Shown here one piece after another: positions 53,180 through 62,253 of a stretch of 64,000 nt of DNA. The stretch's first letter is position 1, and each line of letters begins with the position of its first letter. The DNA comes from Candidatus Planktophila lacus. Its GTDB lineage: Bacteria; Actinomycetota; Actinomycetes; Nanopelagicales; Nanopelagicaceae. Where the stretch lies: positions 682,001-746,000 of the forward strand of contig NZ_CP016769.1 of NCBI RefSeq assembly GCF_002287925.1, written 5' to 3'. The notes below the pieces were generated by a model. It worked only from the letters and a program-made list of their open reading frames with translations. It was not told where the DNA came from and made no database searches. The position numbers were made by a program, and so were the translations under genes.

Positions 53180-53851
53180 ATGAGTTTTATGAATCGGTTC
53201 TCTGCATTCCTCAAGCCGCATAAAACCGTACCAATAACCCCTTGGCGTGCGAATTCTCGTTGGGATCTCTCACTTTCCCGCGTCGCGATTCTCTTCTTTG
53301 GGCTAGCTATCTTTGGTTTGGGAGATGCGCTCGTCGTTCAATCAAATCTAGGTAATGCCCCCTGGACTGTATTTGCACAAGGCCTTAGCTTAAAGACCGG
53401 GCTATCACTTGGATGGGCAACCTTTGTGACCGGTTGTTTTGTTTTACTTATCTGGATTCCACTTCGCGAACGACCAGGTTTTGGAACGCTTTCCAATATC
53501 GTGATTATCTCTGCTGCGATCGAATTCGGTGTTTCAGTATTTCCATTACAGGAAACGTTATTCGGTGGGCTTGCATCTGCACTGATTGGTATCGCGCTAG
53601 TTGGTCTAGGTTCTGCTCTCTATATAACTTGTGGCCTTGGTCCCGGCCCGCGCGATGGCGCAATGACAGGACTTCATCAACGTACAGGTGTTCGCGTGGG
53701 ACGCGTACGTATGGGAATTGAAGTAACTGTTTTGATCGTGGGTGCTCTATTAGGCGGCCAAATTGGCCTCGGTACCGCGCTCTTTGCCCTCTTGATAGGC
53801 CAATCCGTTGCTATTTCCTTCGGCATAGTCGCGCGTCTAACCTCAAAGTAA
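53180..53851 (+). CDS. YczE/YitT-like membrane protein
   Basis: 223 aa with about five hydrophobic helices. The motif LGLAIFGLGDALVVQSNLGNAPWTVFAQGLSLKTG near the start and the YITCGLGPGPRDGAMTGLHQRTG segment near 155 match the YczE membrane family. The function is unknown. It begins at an ATG 50 bases from the divergent gene and is followed by the NCS2 permease after 100 bases. Confidence 0.82.
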   Translation: MSFMNRFSAFLKPHKTVPITPWRANSRWDLSLSRVAILFFGLAIFGLGDALVVQSNLGNAPWTVFAQGLSLKTGLSLGWATFVTGCFVLLIWIPLRERPGFGTLSNIVIISAAIEFGVSVFPLQETLFGGLASALIGIALVGLGSALYITCGLGPGPRDGAMTGLHQRTGVRVGRVRMGIEVTVLIVGALLGGQIGLGTALFALLIGQSVAISFGIVARLTSK

Positions 53852-53888
53852 CCGCTCTTTTAGGTTTAAATCCTCTTATCCCTCGGTC

Positions 53889-53928
53889 TGTGAGCCGTCA
53901 TTTCACACGGGGTCGCAAACACCCCCGT
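53889..53928 (+). promoter_or_regulatory. Structured leader of the NCS2 permease
   Basis: Two small stems are visible in the 100-base gap: TGTGA/TCACA (53889-93 with 53903-07) and ACGGGG/CCCCGT (53907-12 with 53923-28). They lie 24 bases before the ATG at 53952, where GAAAGG is the ribosome site. No known purine riboswitch core is recognised. Confidence 0.4.
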
Positions 53929-53951
53929 TAACAAAATTAGAAAGGTTCGTC

Positions 53952-55388
53952 ATGCTCGATAGCTATTTCAAAATATCGGAACGTGGCTCAACTGTAGCTC
54001 GGGAAGTACGTGGCGGCATCGTCACCTTCTTCACAATGGCATACATAGTCGCTCTCAATCCACTAATCATCGGTCTTGCAAAAGATGCTGATGGAAAATA
54101 TATCGGCGGTGGAGATGCTCCTAATCTCGCTCTAGTTGCCGCGATGACCGCTTTGATGGCGGGAGTTCTAACGATTCTGATGGGCGTGGTTGGAAATTAC
54201 CCACTCGCACTTGCTACAGGCTTAGGCCTTAACACCTTCGTTGCAGTTGGTATTGCATCCCAAATGACTTGGGCTGATGCGATGGGACTTGTTGTAATCG
54301 AAGGCATCATCATCACCATCTTGGTACTTACTGGTTTTAGAACCGCAGTATTTAAAGCGGTACCTGCGCAATTAAAGATAGCAATCTCAGTTGGTATTGG
54401 TTTATTTATCGCACTTATCGGTCTTGTTGATGCCGGATTCGTTCGTCGAACAGGCGCAGGACCAGTTCCAGTGACTCTTGGCGATGGCGGAACGTTAGTT
54501 GGCTGGCCAGTCATCATCTTCGCACTCGGACTATTCCTAACTATCGCTCTGATGGTTAAGAAGGTGAAGGGCGCGATTCTCATCGGAATCATCGTCGCAA
54601 CTATTGCCGCGGTCATTGTTGAGACAACTCTCAAAATTGGACCGCTGTTTAACGGCGCTACCGGTGAAGTAAATCCAAAAGGATGGAACTTAAACGTTCC
54701 TGCAGTACCTGAAAAGATCGCCGCAACCCCAGATTTCAGCCTCTTCGGAGATTTCAATCTCCTGGGCTCATTCGATCGCCTTCCTTTGGTCACAGTCATT
54801 CTCTTGATCTTCACCTTATTGCTCTCAGACTTCTTCGACACTGTCGGAACAGTTACAGCGATCGGACATGAAGCAGGTTTGATCGACAAGGACGGAAACG
54901 TTCCTAATAACGATCGCATTCTTCTTGTCGACTCATTGGCTGCAGTTGCAGGTGGCGCTGGAAGCATCTCTTCCAATACCAGCTACATTGAATCTGCATC
55001 AGGTGTTGGCGAAGGTGCACGAACTGGTCTGGCATCTGTCGTAACGGGAGTCTGCTTCCTGCTTACTACATTCCTGGCTCCGCTCGTTGCGATCATTCCT
55101 TACGAGGCTGCTACTCCTGCACTAATCATCGTTGGTTTCTTGATGATGACTCAGATCAAAGCCATTGATTGGGAAGATTACGGAATCGCAATTCCAGCGT
55201 TTCTCACAATCATCTTGATGCCATTTACCTACAACATCTCAGTTGGTATCGGTGCTGGCTTTGTAACTCACGTCGTTATTCGCTATATCCAAGGCCGTCG
55301 CAAGGAAGTACATCCACTACTTCTCTTGGTCTCTGGCCTCTTTATGATCTACTTCTTATCTTCACCAATTAATACCTGGGTTGGATAA
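53952..55388 (+). CDS. NCS2 purine permease (AzgA/PbuG group)
   Basis: 478 aa, about 12-14 membrane helices. The group is recognised by ISERGSTVAREVRGGIVTFFTMAYIVALNP at the start, GLGLNTFVAVGI near 90, the substrate segment SDFFDTVGTVTAIGHEAG near 297 and SSNTSYIESASGVGEGARTG near 338. It probably imports adenine, guanine or hypoxanthine and so complements apt. A terminator follows. Confidence 0.93.
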   Translation: MLDSYFKISERGSTVAREVRGGIVTFFTMAYIVALNPLIIGLAKDADGKYIGGGDAPNLALVAAMTALMAGVLTILMGVVGNYPLALATGLGLNTFVAVGIASQMTWADAMGLVVIEGIIITILVLTGFRTAVFKAVPAQLKIAISVGIGLFIALIGLVDAGFVRRTGAGPVPVTLGDGGTLVGWPVIIFALGLFLTIALMVKKVKGAILIGIIVATIAAVIVETTLKIGPLFNGATGEVNPKGWNLNVPAVPEKIAATPDFSLFGDFNLLGSFDRLPLVTVILLIFTLLLSDFFDTVGTVTAIGHEAGLIDKDGNVPNNDRILLVDSLAAVAGGAGSISSNTSYIESASGVGEGARTGLASVVTGVCFLLTTFLAPLVAIIPYEAATPALIIVGFLMMTQIKAIDWEDYGIAIPAFLTIILMPFTYNISVGIGAGFVTHVVIRYIQGRRKEVHPLLLLVSGLFMIYFLSSPINTWVG

Positions 55389-55405
55389 GCAAGTAATTAG
55401 TTAGT

Positions 55406-55444
55406 AGAAAGCCCCTGGTTCTTGTTGACCGGGGGCTTTCTTTA
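55406..55444 (+). terminator. Intrinsic terminator after the NCS2 permease
   Basis: A long stem AGAAAGCCCCTGGT / ACCGGGGGCTTTCT (55406-19 with 55428-41; one mismatch pair) with loop TCTTGTTG is followed by TTTATT. It lies 17 bases after the permease stop and just before the convergent ung stop, so it may serve the + strand only. Confidence 0.9.
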
Positions 55445-56092
55445 TTAAATTGACCAGTCGATGGGATCGCGCCCCTTAGCAACCAATATTTTATTTGCCC
55501 TACTAAATGGTTTAGAGCCAAAAAAGCCGCGGTAGGCCGACAGCGGACTGGGATGAACGCTAATAATGCAATCTGATTTAGGAAAAAGGTCTTTGACCTC
55601 TTGCGCGTTAGCGCCCCACAGAATTGCAATGACACCTTGTTGGGCGAGAATAGAGACAACTTGATCCGTAAATTCTCTCCAACCTAGATCTTTATGTGAA
55701 TTGCTTTCGCCTTCCGCACATGTGAGGCTTCGATTTAAAAGAATAACTCCCCGTTTGCACCAAGAAGATAGATCTCCAGAGGTTGGATGAGACACACCTA
55801 AGTCATCGACCAACTCTCGATAAATATTTTTTAGTGAAGCGGGCAACTTTCCGTCACTTCGCGCCGTTGAGAAAGCAAGGCCCATCGCATCAACCGCACT
55901 TGGGTAAGGATCTTGACCAAGAATTAAAACTCTTGCCTGTGCCGGATCAAAACTTAAGGACTTCATAACATTTTCATGTGCCGGAAGATAGGCCTCTGCC
56001 TGAAGCATACTTTCAATCTCATCTAGGAGATCTAGTGAGCCCTTAAGCAGTTCGCGCCAGCCGGGATGTAACTGATCCTTAAAACTAGTCAT
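55445..56092 (-). CDS. ung: Uracil-DNA glycosylase
   Basis: 215 aa, family 1 UDG. Catalytic motif VLILGQDPYPSAVDAMGLAFS (Asp) near 50-70 and the leucine-loop motif SVHPSPLSAYRGFFGSKPF (His) near 178 are intact. It removes uracil from DNA. The length is normal. Its start overlaps the ABC ATPase stop (ATGA), so the two are co-transcribed. Confidence 0.96.
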   Translation of the reverse strand: MTSFKDQLHPGWRELLKGSLDLLDEIESMLQAEAYLPAHENVMKSLSFDPAQARVLILGQDPYPSAVDAMGLAFSTARSDGKLPASLKNIYRELVDDLGVSHPTSGDLSSWCKRGVILLNRSLTCAEGESNSHKDLGWREFTDQVVSILAQQGVIAILWGANAQEVKDLFPKSDCIISVHPSPLSAYRGFFGSKPFSRANKILVAKGRDPIDWSI

Positions 56093-56886
56093 CTACTTCT
56101 AGCGAAAAAGCGTGAACCATCTGTTGTTACATCGATACTGATTCCGAATACAGCGCTCATATGCTCTGATGTAATTACTTCGGCTATCGGACCTGAGATC
56201 GCAATCACGCCATCTTTGATAATCAGCGCATGCGTTGTTCCGGCTGGAATCTCTTCAATGTGATGAGTAACAATGATGCTAGATGGCGCTAACGGATCTA
56301 ATGAGAACTCTGAGAAGCGGCGTAACAGATCCTCGCGACCCCCGAGATCAAGACCGGCAGTAGGTTCGTCTAGAAGGAGAAGCTCGGGATCGGCCATAAG
56401 TGCGCGAGCGATCTGAACTCGCTTCTTCTCGCCATCACTTAAGGTGTAGTAGCGACGATCAGCAAACTCGCGAACTCCAAAGGTCGTTAACAGCGCCACC
56501 GCTCGTGACTCATCCCAGAGATCATAAACTTCATTCCATCTGCCAATCACTGCATAGGCGGCAGTTAGAACGACATCGCGAACGAATTCATCATCTGGAA
56601 TATCTTCAGCAAGAAGTGAAGCACAGATTCCGATTCGGGTTCGGAGTTCTGAGAGATCTACCTTCCCCATTTGTTTATCGAGAATTGAAACCGTTCCTGA
56701 CGTTGGAAATATTCGCGTAGCCAGAATATTGAGAAGTGTCGATTTACCTGCGCCATTTGGTCCGAGAATGACCCAGCGTTCACCGCTTTGGATTCGGAAA
56801 TCTATCGGTCCGAGAATACGTTTAGCGCCGCGGGTAACGCTGACACCTTGCATAGCAAGGACAACTTGGCTCGGTGCGGCGTTCAT
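56089..56886 (-). CDS. ABC transporter ATP-binding protein
   Basis: 265 aa. Walker A ILGPNGAGKSTLLNIL near 36, Q-loop region, signature LSDGEKKRVQIARALM near 152 and Walker B LLLDEPTAGLDLG near 172, with a His switch (VTHHIEEIP). No permease gene is adjacent. A similar lone ABC ATPase (Rv3041c) lies beside serB2 in M. tuberculosis. It is divergent from serB here. The transported or regulated partner is unknown. Confidence 0.9.
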   Translation of the reverse strand: MNAAPSQVVLAMQGVSVTRGAKRILGPIDFRIQSGERWVILGPNGAGKSTLLNILATRIFPTSGTVSILDKQMGKVDLSELRTRIGICASLLAEDIPDDEFVRDVVLTAAYAVIGRWNEVYDLWDESRAVALLTTFGVREFADRRYYTLSDGEKKRVQIARALMADPELLLLDEPTAGLDLGGREDLLRRFSEFSLDPLAPSSIIVTHHIEEIPAGTTHALIIKDGVIAISGPIAEVITSEHMSAVFGISIDVTTDGSRFFARSR

Positions 56887-56969
56887 AGATGAAAAAGATA
56901 GCGGTAAAGGTGATGAATCACTTGCAATTGCGCCATGCGCTGATGTGATTCACGATAATCTTCTCCATT

Positions 56970-58169
56970 ATGGAGTCAAAAAACGGTGTTTCTGAGCAAC
57001 AGTTCACCGGCCTTATCTTGGTCTCCGGCGTTGATAGCCCAGGTATAACCGAAGCGCTCTTCGAAGCGCTCTCTCCATTCGCCGTAACAATTCTCGATAT
57101 TCAGCAAGTCGTCATCCGTGGTCGTTTGATTTTGACGGTTTTAATCTCGCTTTCACCCGCGCATGCAAAATCTATTGAGGAAGACCTTGAAGAGTGCGCC
57201 ACTAAGTTGGGCGTAGATATCGCAACCGCATTTGAAAGTAGCGACCAGAAGACAATTGCGCCTAAGAAGTCTCTTCTTCATGTAGTTGTACTTTCTCAAT
57301 CACTAAAGCCTGCTGCGATAAATGCCATCGCCGCAGTGATTTCTGAAGACGGCGGAAATATTGAACGCATCAACCGCACCGCAAGTTATCCCGTGACCGC
57401 TATTGAGTTGACGGTATCTGGCGCCGATTTAGCAACGCTGCGAAGCGCCCTTGCCACAACTGGAAGCGAACTTGGAGTTGATATCGCAGTCTCCCCCGGT
57501 GGTCTCATGCGTTTTGCTACCAAGTTGGTCGTAATGGATGTTGATTCAACGCTTATTCAACAAGAAGTGATTGAACTTCTTGGTGCTAAAGCGGGCGTGC
57601 AGAGCGAGATCGCAAAAATCACCGAGTCGGCTATGAGAGGTGAACTCGACTTTGAGGCGAGCCTTCGTGCGCGTGTTGCCTTATTGAAAGGTCTTCCTTC
57701 CAGCGTTCTAGTAGATGTTCAATCTGAAATAACTCTGACTCCAGGTGCGCGCACATTGGTTAGAACTCTGAAGAAACTCGGTCACCATATCGCCCTAGTC
57801 TCAGGTGGTTTTGAACCTGTTATCGCGCCTCTAGCAAATGAATTAGGTATCGACCATATGCGTGCCAATAATCTTGAGATTGCAGATGGGAAGTTAACCG
57901 GAGAACTTGTTGGACCAGTTATTGATCGCGCAGGCAAAGCTACCGCTCTGCGTGATTTCGCTGCAGAACATAACGTTGACTTAGATCAAACAATTGCAAT
58001 CGGTGATGGAGCAAACGATCTAGATATGATCGCTATCGCAGGCATGGGAATTGCATTTAATGCCAAACCTGCCGTTAAGGCCGCTGCCGACAGTTCCGTG
58101 TCAGCCCCATATCTAGACTCTGTTCTCTATCTAATGGGAATCTCTCGCGAAGAGGTTGAAGAGGCTTAA
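56970..58169 (+). CDS. serB: Phosphoserine phosphatase with ACT domains
   Basis: 399 aa. Two N-terminal ACT-like regulatory domains (TGLILVSGVDSPGITEALFEAL, ~12-35, and VVLSQSLKPAAINAIAAVISE, ~107-130) precede a HAD phosphatase: motif I VVMDVDSTLIQQEVIELLG near 188, VSGGFEPVIAPLA near 275 and IGDGANDLDMIAIAGMG near 345. It makes serine, the precursor used with GcvPH. A GATAAT -10-like box lies at 56954-59. It contains the one opposite-strand GGGGGAG (57491-97) found in a + gene right of dif. Confidence 0.95.
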   Translation: MESKNGVSEQQFTGLILVSGVDSPGITEALFEALSPFAVTILDIQQVVIRGRLILTVLISLSPAHAKSIEEDLEECATKLGVDIATAFESSDQKTIAPKKSLLHVVVLSQSLKPAAINAIAAVISEDGGNIERINRTASYPVTAIELTVSGADLATLRSALATTGSELGVDIAVSPGGLMRFATKLVVMDVDSTLIQQEVIELLGAKAGVQSEIAKITESAMRGELDFEASLRARVALLKGLPSSVLVDVQSEITLTPGARTLVRTLKKLGHHIALVSGGFEPVIAPLANELGIDHMRANNLEIADGKLTGELVGPVIDRAGKATALRDFAAEHNVDLDQTIAIGDGANDLDMIAIAGMGIAFNAKPAVKAAADSSVSAPYLDSVLYLMGISREEVEEA

Positions 58170-58170
58170 T

Positions 58171-59016
58171 TTAAAGTCGGCAGGCGTGAATATCTGTTAC
58201 CAAGATGCCACGTGCGCCCAGGGACCAGAGTTCATCCATCAGACGATTTGTATCTTTGCGAAGCACCATCGCTCGTACCGCTACCCAATCCTCTTTCTGC
58301 AAAGGTGAGATTGTTGGAGATTCAAGCCCTGGTGTAATTGCACAAGCTTTATCAACGCTTACCTTCGGAATGTCATAGTCAAGTAGAACGTATTCGCGAG
58401 CTGTTACCACGCCCTGTAAACGGCGCTGTAGAACTTCTAGTCCGGCTGGCACAGCTGTACCGCCGCGAGTGATTAATACTGCTTCACTAACCAAGATCGC
58501 ATCACCGAATATTGCAAGCCCCGCTTGGCGAAGTGTGTTGCCTGTACTGACAACATCAGCGATTACATCGGCTACGCCTAGACGCACGCTGCTTTCAACT
58601 GCGCCATCTAAGCGAACAACTTCCGCCTTGATCGATTTCTGTGAGAGAAAGTTCTGGACTAAGCCTGGATAAGCGGTGGCAATTCTCTTTCCGTTGAGAT
58701 CTGAAATGGATAGTTTCTCCGCTGCAGGACCTGCGAATCTAAATGTTGATCCACCAAAACCCAACGCCAGAACTTCGGTCGCAGCCGCCCCGGAATCAAT
58801 GAGTAAATCACGTCCGGTAACGCCGGCTTCAAGTTCTCCAGACCCAACATACAAGGCAATATCTCGCGGACGTAGGTAATAAAACTCGACGTTATTCTCG
58901 GTATCAACCAACACTAGATCACGGGAATCGCTTCTCTGGCGATAGCCCGCCTCTTTGAGAATCTCGATAGACGAATCCGCGAGTGAGCCCTTATTTGGAA
59001 TTGCAATCTTTAACAT
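58171..59016 (-). CDS. hisG: ATP phosphoribosyltransferase, long form
   Basis: 281 aa. First step of histidine synthesis. Recognised by LKIAIPNKGSLADSSIEILKEAGY, EAGVTGRDLLIDSG near 67, RIATAYPGLVQNFL near 110 and DVVSTGNTLRQAGLAIFGD near 155. The C-terminal ~75 residues form the regulatory domain of the long form, including IVTDIHACRL. The pair hisG-hisE is divergent in location from the other his genes. Confidence 0.96.
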   Translation of the reverse strand: MLKIAIPNKGSLADSSIEILKEAGYRQRSDSRDLVLVDTENNVEFYYLRPRDIALYVGSGELEAGVTGRDLLIDSGAAATEVLALGFGGSTFRFAGPAAEKLSISDLNGKRIATAYPGLVQNFLSQKSIKAEVVRLDGAVESSVRLGVADVIADVVSTGNTLRQAGLAIFGDAILVSEAVLITRGGTAVPAGLEVLQRRLQGVVTAREYVLLDYDIPKVSVDKACAITPGLESPTISPLQKEDWVAVRAMVLRKDTNRLMDELWSLGARGILVTDIHACRL

Positions 59017-59029
59017 TTACTACCAATCT

Positions 59030-59293
59030 CTAGAGGAACTTGTAGATATCTGCTGGTTGCAAACCGCGCGCTAACATCAAAACTTGTAAATGGTAGATAA
59101 GTTGGCTGATCTCCTCGGCCAGAGCTTCATCGCTCTCGTGCTCTGCAGCAAGCCAGACTTCGCCCGCCTCTTCGAGAATCTTCTTTCCGATTGAGTGAAC
59201 TCCCGCATCGATCGCAGAAACTGTTCCTGAACCTGGTTCGCGGCTCGTCAATTTAGCGGTGAGCTCATCAAACAATTGATCAAAAGATTTCAT
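59030..59293 (-). CDS. hisE: Phosphoribosyl-ATP pyrophosphohydrolase
   Basis: 87 aa. Second step of histidine synthesis. The MazG-like motif [39 protein letters not shown] (~30-70) is complete. It lies 13 bases before hisG on the - strand, the hisE-hisG order of actinobacteria. Confidence 0.95.
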   Translation of the reverse strand: MKSFDQLFDELTAKLTSREPGSGTVSAIDAGVHSIGKKILEEAGEVWLAAEHESDEALAEEISQLIYHLQVLMLARGLQPADIYKFL

Positions 59294-59305
59294 TGTCAGA
59301 GTTTA

Positions 59306-59968
59306 CTAGACGGCGCTTGCGCGATGACGGAGCATTTCAACCATGACCGAAGGTTCAGGAGAGTTAAAGACCGCAGATCCGGCGACAAAGGTATCTGCGC
59401 CGGCCTCACGTGCGATAGCGATGGTATCGATCGAGATACCACCATCGACTTGCAGCCAGATTGGTCGATCTCCTATCGATTTACGGGTTAGGCGCACCTT
59501 CTCCATCATCTCTGACATGAACTTCTGGCCACCAAATCCAGGCTCTACCGTCATGATCAAAAACATATCTACTAGATCAGAGAATTCTAAGTAGTTTTCA
59601 ATTGGAGTTCCGGGTTTCACTGCAAGGCCAGCCCTTGCACCATGTGATCTGATACCTCGCAAAGTCTTATTGATATCCAGCGCTGCTTCAGCATGGATTG
59701 TGACGCTTCCCGAACCAGCTATTGCATACTCAATCGCTAAGGTGTCAACGTCCTCCACCATTAAATGAGCATCAATGAGGGTAGGTGACGCAGAGATAAT
59801 CGCTTGCGCCTCTGCCAAGTTCCACGTTTGATTTGGCACGAAACGATTATCCATAATATCGAGATGGATTAGATCCGAAACTTCGGCGATCTTGGCAATC
59901 TCGCTAACAATATTTTCGCGATCTGCGCTGAGAATACTTGGCGTGATTCGAATATGTTGACCGCTCAT
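59306..59968 (-). CDS. rpe: Ribulose-phosphate 3-epimerase
   Basis: 220 aa TIM barrel. Metal and catalytic motifs: ITPSILSADRENI at the start, IHLDIMDNRFVPNQT near 34, IDAHLMVEDVDTL near 65, MTVEPGFGGQKFM near 138 and IWLQVDGGISIDTI near 173. It interconverts ribulose-5-phosphate and xylulose-5-phosphate. Confidence 0.96.
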   Translation of the reverse strand: MSGQHIRITPSILSADRENIVSEIAKIAEVSDLIHLDIMDNRFVPNQTWNLAEAQAIISASPTLIDAHLMVEDVDTLAIEYAIAGSGSVTIHAEAALDINKTLRGIRSHGARAGLAVKPGTPIENYLEFSDLVDMFLIMTVEPGFGGQKFMSEMMEKVRLTRKSIGDRPIWLQVDGGISIDTIAIAREAGADTFVAGSAVFNSPEPSVMVEMLRHRASAV

Positions 59969-59977
59969 AGAAATACC

Positions 59978-61348
59978 TTATTTGCCTTTCTTACGAAATG
60001 CCGCCATAAACATGGAGTCGCTCTGATGTCTGTGGGTCCATAAGGAGAGCGACTTACCGCGCATCGCGCCGTTTAGTCCATCTGGAAGAAACGGCGACAA
60101 ATCAATCTGTTCTAACTCAGGATGGGCTTTCAAAATATCAGCAACCGCGACAGTGGTTTCGGCGAAGTGCGGAGAGCAGGTTGCGTAGGCAAAGAGTCCA
60201 CCATCTGCCAACACTGATACTGCGCTATCGGATAACTCACGTTGTAGCGCTGTTAGTGCACGTAGATCAGTAACGGTTCTTCGCCAACGAACTTCGGGGC
60301 GACGGCGTAGTGCGCCAAGCCCAGTGCAAGGAACGTCGGCAAGAATGGCATCGAAGAGTTCACCGTGTGATGCGATTTCGCGCCCATCGCCTACCCAAAC
60401 TCTTGCGCTTCCAACTACTTGTCTAACTAACTCTGCTCTCGGCTGACTTACTTCGTTCGCGGTAAAGTCCTTACCTTTTTCTTGTGCGATTGCCGAAAGT
60501 AGTGCGGCTTTTCCACCAGGGCCGGCACATAAATCCAACCAGCGTTGTGATGAGGCCGCAGCGTTGGAAAAGATTTGCGCAACAAGTTGCGAGCCTTCAT
60601 CCTGCACGCCAGCTCTACGGCGTCTCACTGGCTCCAAAGTATTCGGAATTCCATCGAATTTGATTCCATATTGTGAATACTCAGTAGGAACTCCGCCGAG
60701 ATCAACCAACTCTTCTTGCGATGAACGCCCCGGCCACCAAACTAAAGTTGGCGATGCCGGAATATTGTTGGCAATTAACGCAGATTCAACTTCAGAGAAA
60801 TCCTTTAGTAGGTCAAAGTAGGCCGACACTATCCATTCCGGGTGCGAATGGATAATCGCTAAACGTTCGACATCATCCTTGATCTGATTTACCGGCTCCA
60901 TCCACTGATCTAGCGTTTGCGCGCTCATCTTGCGCAACATCGCATTAACGAAGGAAGCCTTCGACTCCCCCAAAACTTTACGGGCGAGTTCTACTGTCTC
61001 AGAGACTGCTGCGTGAGTGGCGACTCGCATCTCAAAGAGTTGATGTGCGCCAAGACGGATTACATCTACGATGCCGCTGTCTACTTCGTTCCATGGTCTA
61101 TCTGAAATCTGCGCGGCGATGTAATCATGGCGACCTTGCATGCGCAGAGTTCCGTAGAGAAGCTCTGTCGCAAAGCCTTTATCTCGCTGCTCAAATTTAG
61201 AATCAGTTAGCGCACTTGGAAGCAATAAATTTGAATATCCTCCGCGCTGGTTAACTTCTTGCAGGATATCGAAGACTAATAAGCGAATTGGGTTCGGTTT
61301 AGGCGACTTAAAGGTGTTGCGGCGAGCTGGCGTCGCCTTATCGCTCAT
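59978..61348 (-). CDS. rsmB: 16S rRNA (cytosine-967-C5)-methyltransferase
   Basis: 456 aa from the ATG chosen. An N-terminal NusB-like domain (NPIRLLVFDILQEVNQRGGYSNLLL, ~20-45) precedes the methyltransferase domain: QDEGSQLVAQIF-type VQDEGSQLVAQIF, SQRWLDLCAGPGGKAALLSAIA (AdoMet), ILADVPCTGLGALRRRPEVRW (first Cys) and YATCSPHFAETT (second, catalytic Cys). The ATG overlaps the fmt stop (ATGA). Confidence 0.95.
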   Translation of the reverse strand: MSDKATPARRNTFKSPKPNPIRLLVFDILQEVNQRGGYSNLLLPSALTDSKFEQRDKGFATELLYGTLRMQGRHDYIAAQISDRPWNEVDSGIVDVIRLGAHQLFEMRVATHAAVSETVELARKVLGESKASFVNAMLRKMSAQTLDQWMEPVNQIKDDVERLAIIHSHPEWIVSAYFDLLKDFSEVESALIANNIPASPTLVWWPGRSSQEELVDLGGVPTEYSQYGIKFDGIPNTLEPVRRRRAGVQDEGSQLVAQIFSNAAASSQRWLDLCAGPGGKAALLSAIAQEKGKDFTANEVSQPRAELVRQVVGSARVWVGDGREIASHGELFDAILADVPCTGLGALRRRPEVRWRRTVTDLRALTALQRELSDSAVSVLADGGLFAYATCSPHFAETTVAVADILKAHPELEQIDLSPFLPDGLNGAMRGKSLSLWTHRHQSDSMFMAAFRKKGK

Positions 61349-62253
61349 ATAAATCGCTCGTGTTGCTCGATGCGGGCACCGTTGATCCAAGAGATAGCAT
61401 CCATGCTCGCTTTACCTGCCGGTTTCACTGAGAGGATCTTTAGCGAACCTTCCGCAGTGGATACAAATAACTCTTTTCCAACCAAGAGGATTTCTCCAGG
61501 TTGACCCGTTTTCTCATCACTAACATCAGCAGATTCAATTTTGAGCGCTTCGTCGCGGAAAGTTGTCCATGCTCCAGGTGCCGGATAGAAGGCGCGAATC
61601 TTTCGCTCAATTTGCATTGCTGGATGGTTCCAATCAATACGGCCTTCATCCTTGGATAACTTGTCGGCGCGCGATGCACCATCTACAGATTGGATAACAG
61701 GAAGCTCGTTGGCTTCAATAGCGCTGATCGCATCTAATACGACTGGCGCCCCGACTACCGCAAGATTTTGTAGAAGTGAATCAGTCGTTGCTTTATGTGG
61801 CATTGCTATCTCTCTTTGGCGATAGATCGGTCCAGTATCCATTCCCTTATCGAGTTTGAAGACTGTAACCCCCGTGACCTCATCACCAGCTTCTATAGCG
61901 CGTTGCACCGGAGCTGCTCCTCGCCACTTTGGCAGAAGTGAAAAATGGAGATTAATAAATCCATGAGTGGGAAGATTGAGAATTTCCTCTTTAATGATCA
62001 CACCGAAACCAATAGTGATGACTAGATCTATCTCTGACACTGCTAGTTTGAGTTCTTCCTGGTCGACTGGTTTTCGAACGCTGATTCCACGATCTTTTGC
62101 CCATATCGCAACTGGTGATTCCTTTAGCGAAAGCCCGCGACCTGCTGGTCGGTCGGGCTGAGTGATCACTGAGACAAGATCGTGTTCGCTCTTTAAGAGA
62201 GCTTCAAGGGTGGGTAGAGCGACTTCTGGTGTTGCGGCAACTGCGATCTGCAC
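61345..62253 (-). CDS. fmt: Methionyl-tRNA formyltransferase
   Basis: 302 aa. It formylates the initiator Met-tRNA. Recognised by the N-terminal ATPEVALPTLEALLKS, DRPAGRGLSLKESPV, and the formyl-THF motif FINLHFSLLPKWRGAAPVQRAI near 105, with the C-terminal domain GRIDWNHPAMQIERKIRAFYPAPGAWT. The start directly meets the def stop. Confidence 0.95.
   Translation of the reverse strand: MQIAVAATPEVALPTLEALLKSEHDLVSVITQPDRPAGRGLSLKESPVAIWAKDRGISVRKPVDQEELKLAVSEIDLVITIGFGVIIKEEILNLPTHGFINLHFSLLPKWRGAAPVQRAIEAGDEVTGVTVFKLDKGMDTGPIYRQREIAMPHKATTDSLLQNLAVVGAPVVLDAISAIEANELPVIQSVDGASRADKLSKDEGRIDWNHPAMQIERKIRAFYPAPGAWTTFRDEALKIESADVSDEKTGQPGEILLVGKELFVSTAEGSLKILSVKPAGKASMDAISWINGARIEQHERFI

Noticed and set aside
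54197-54976. A 259-codon frame on the - strand opposite the NCS2 permease.
   Set aside because: It mirrors the codon pattern of the membrane-protein gene; no family is recognised and no ribosome site is seen.
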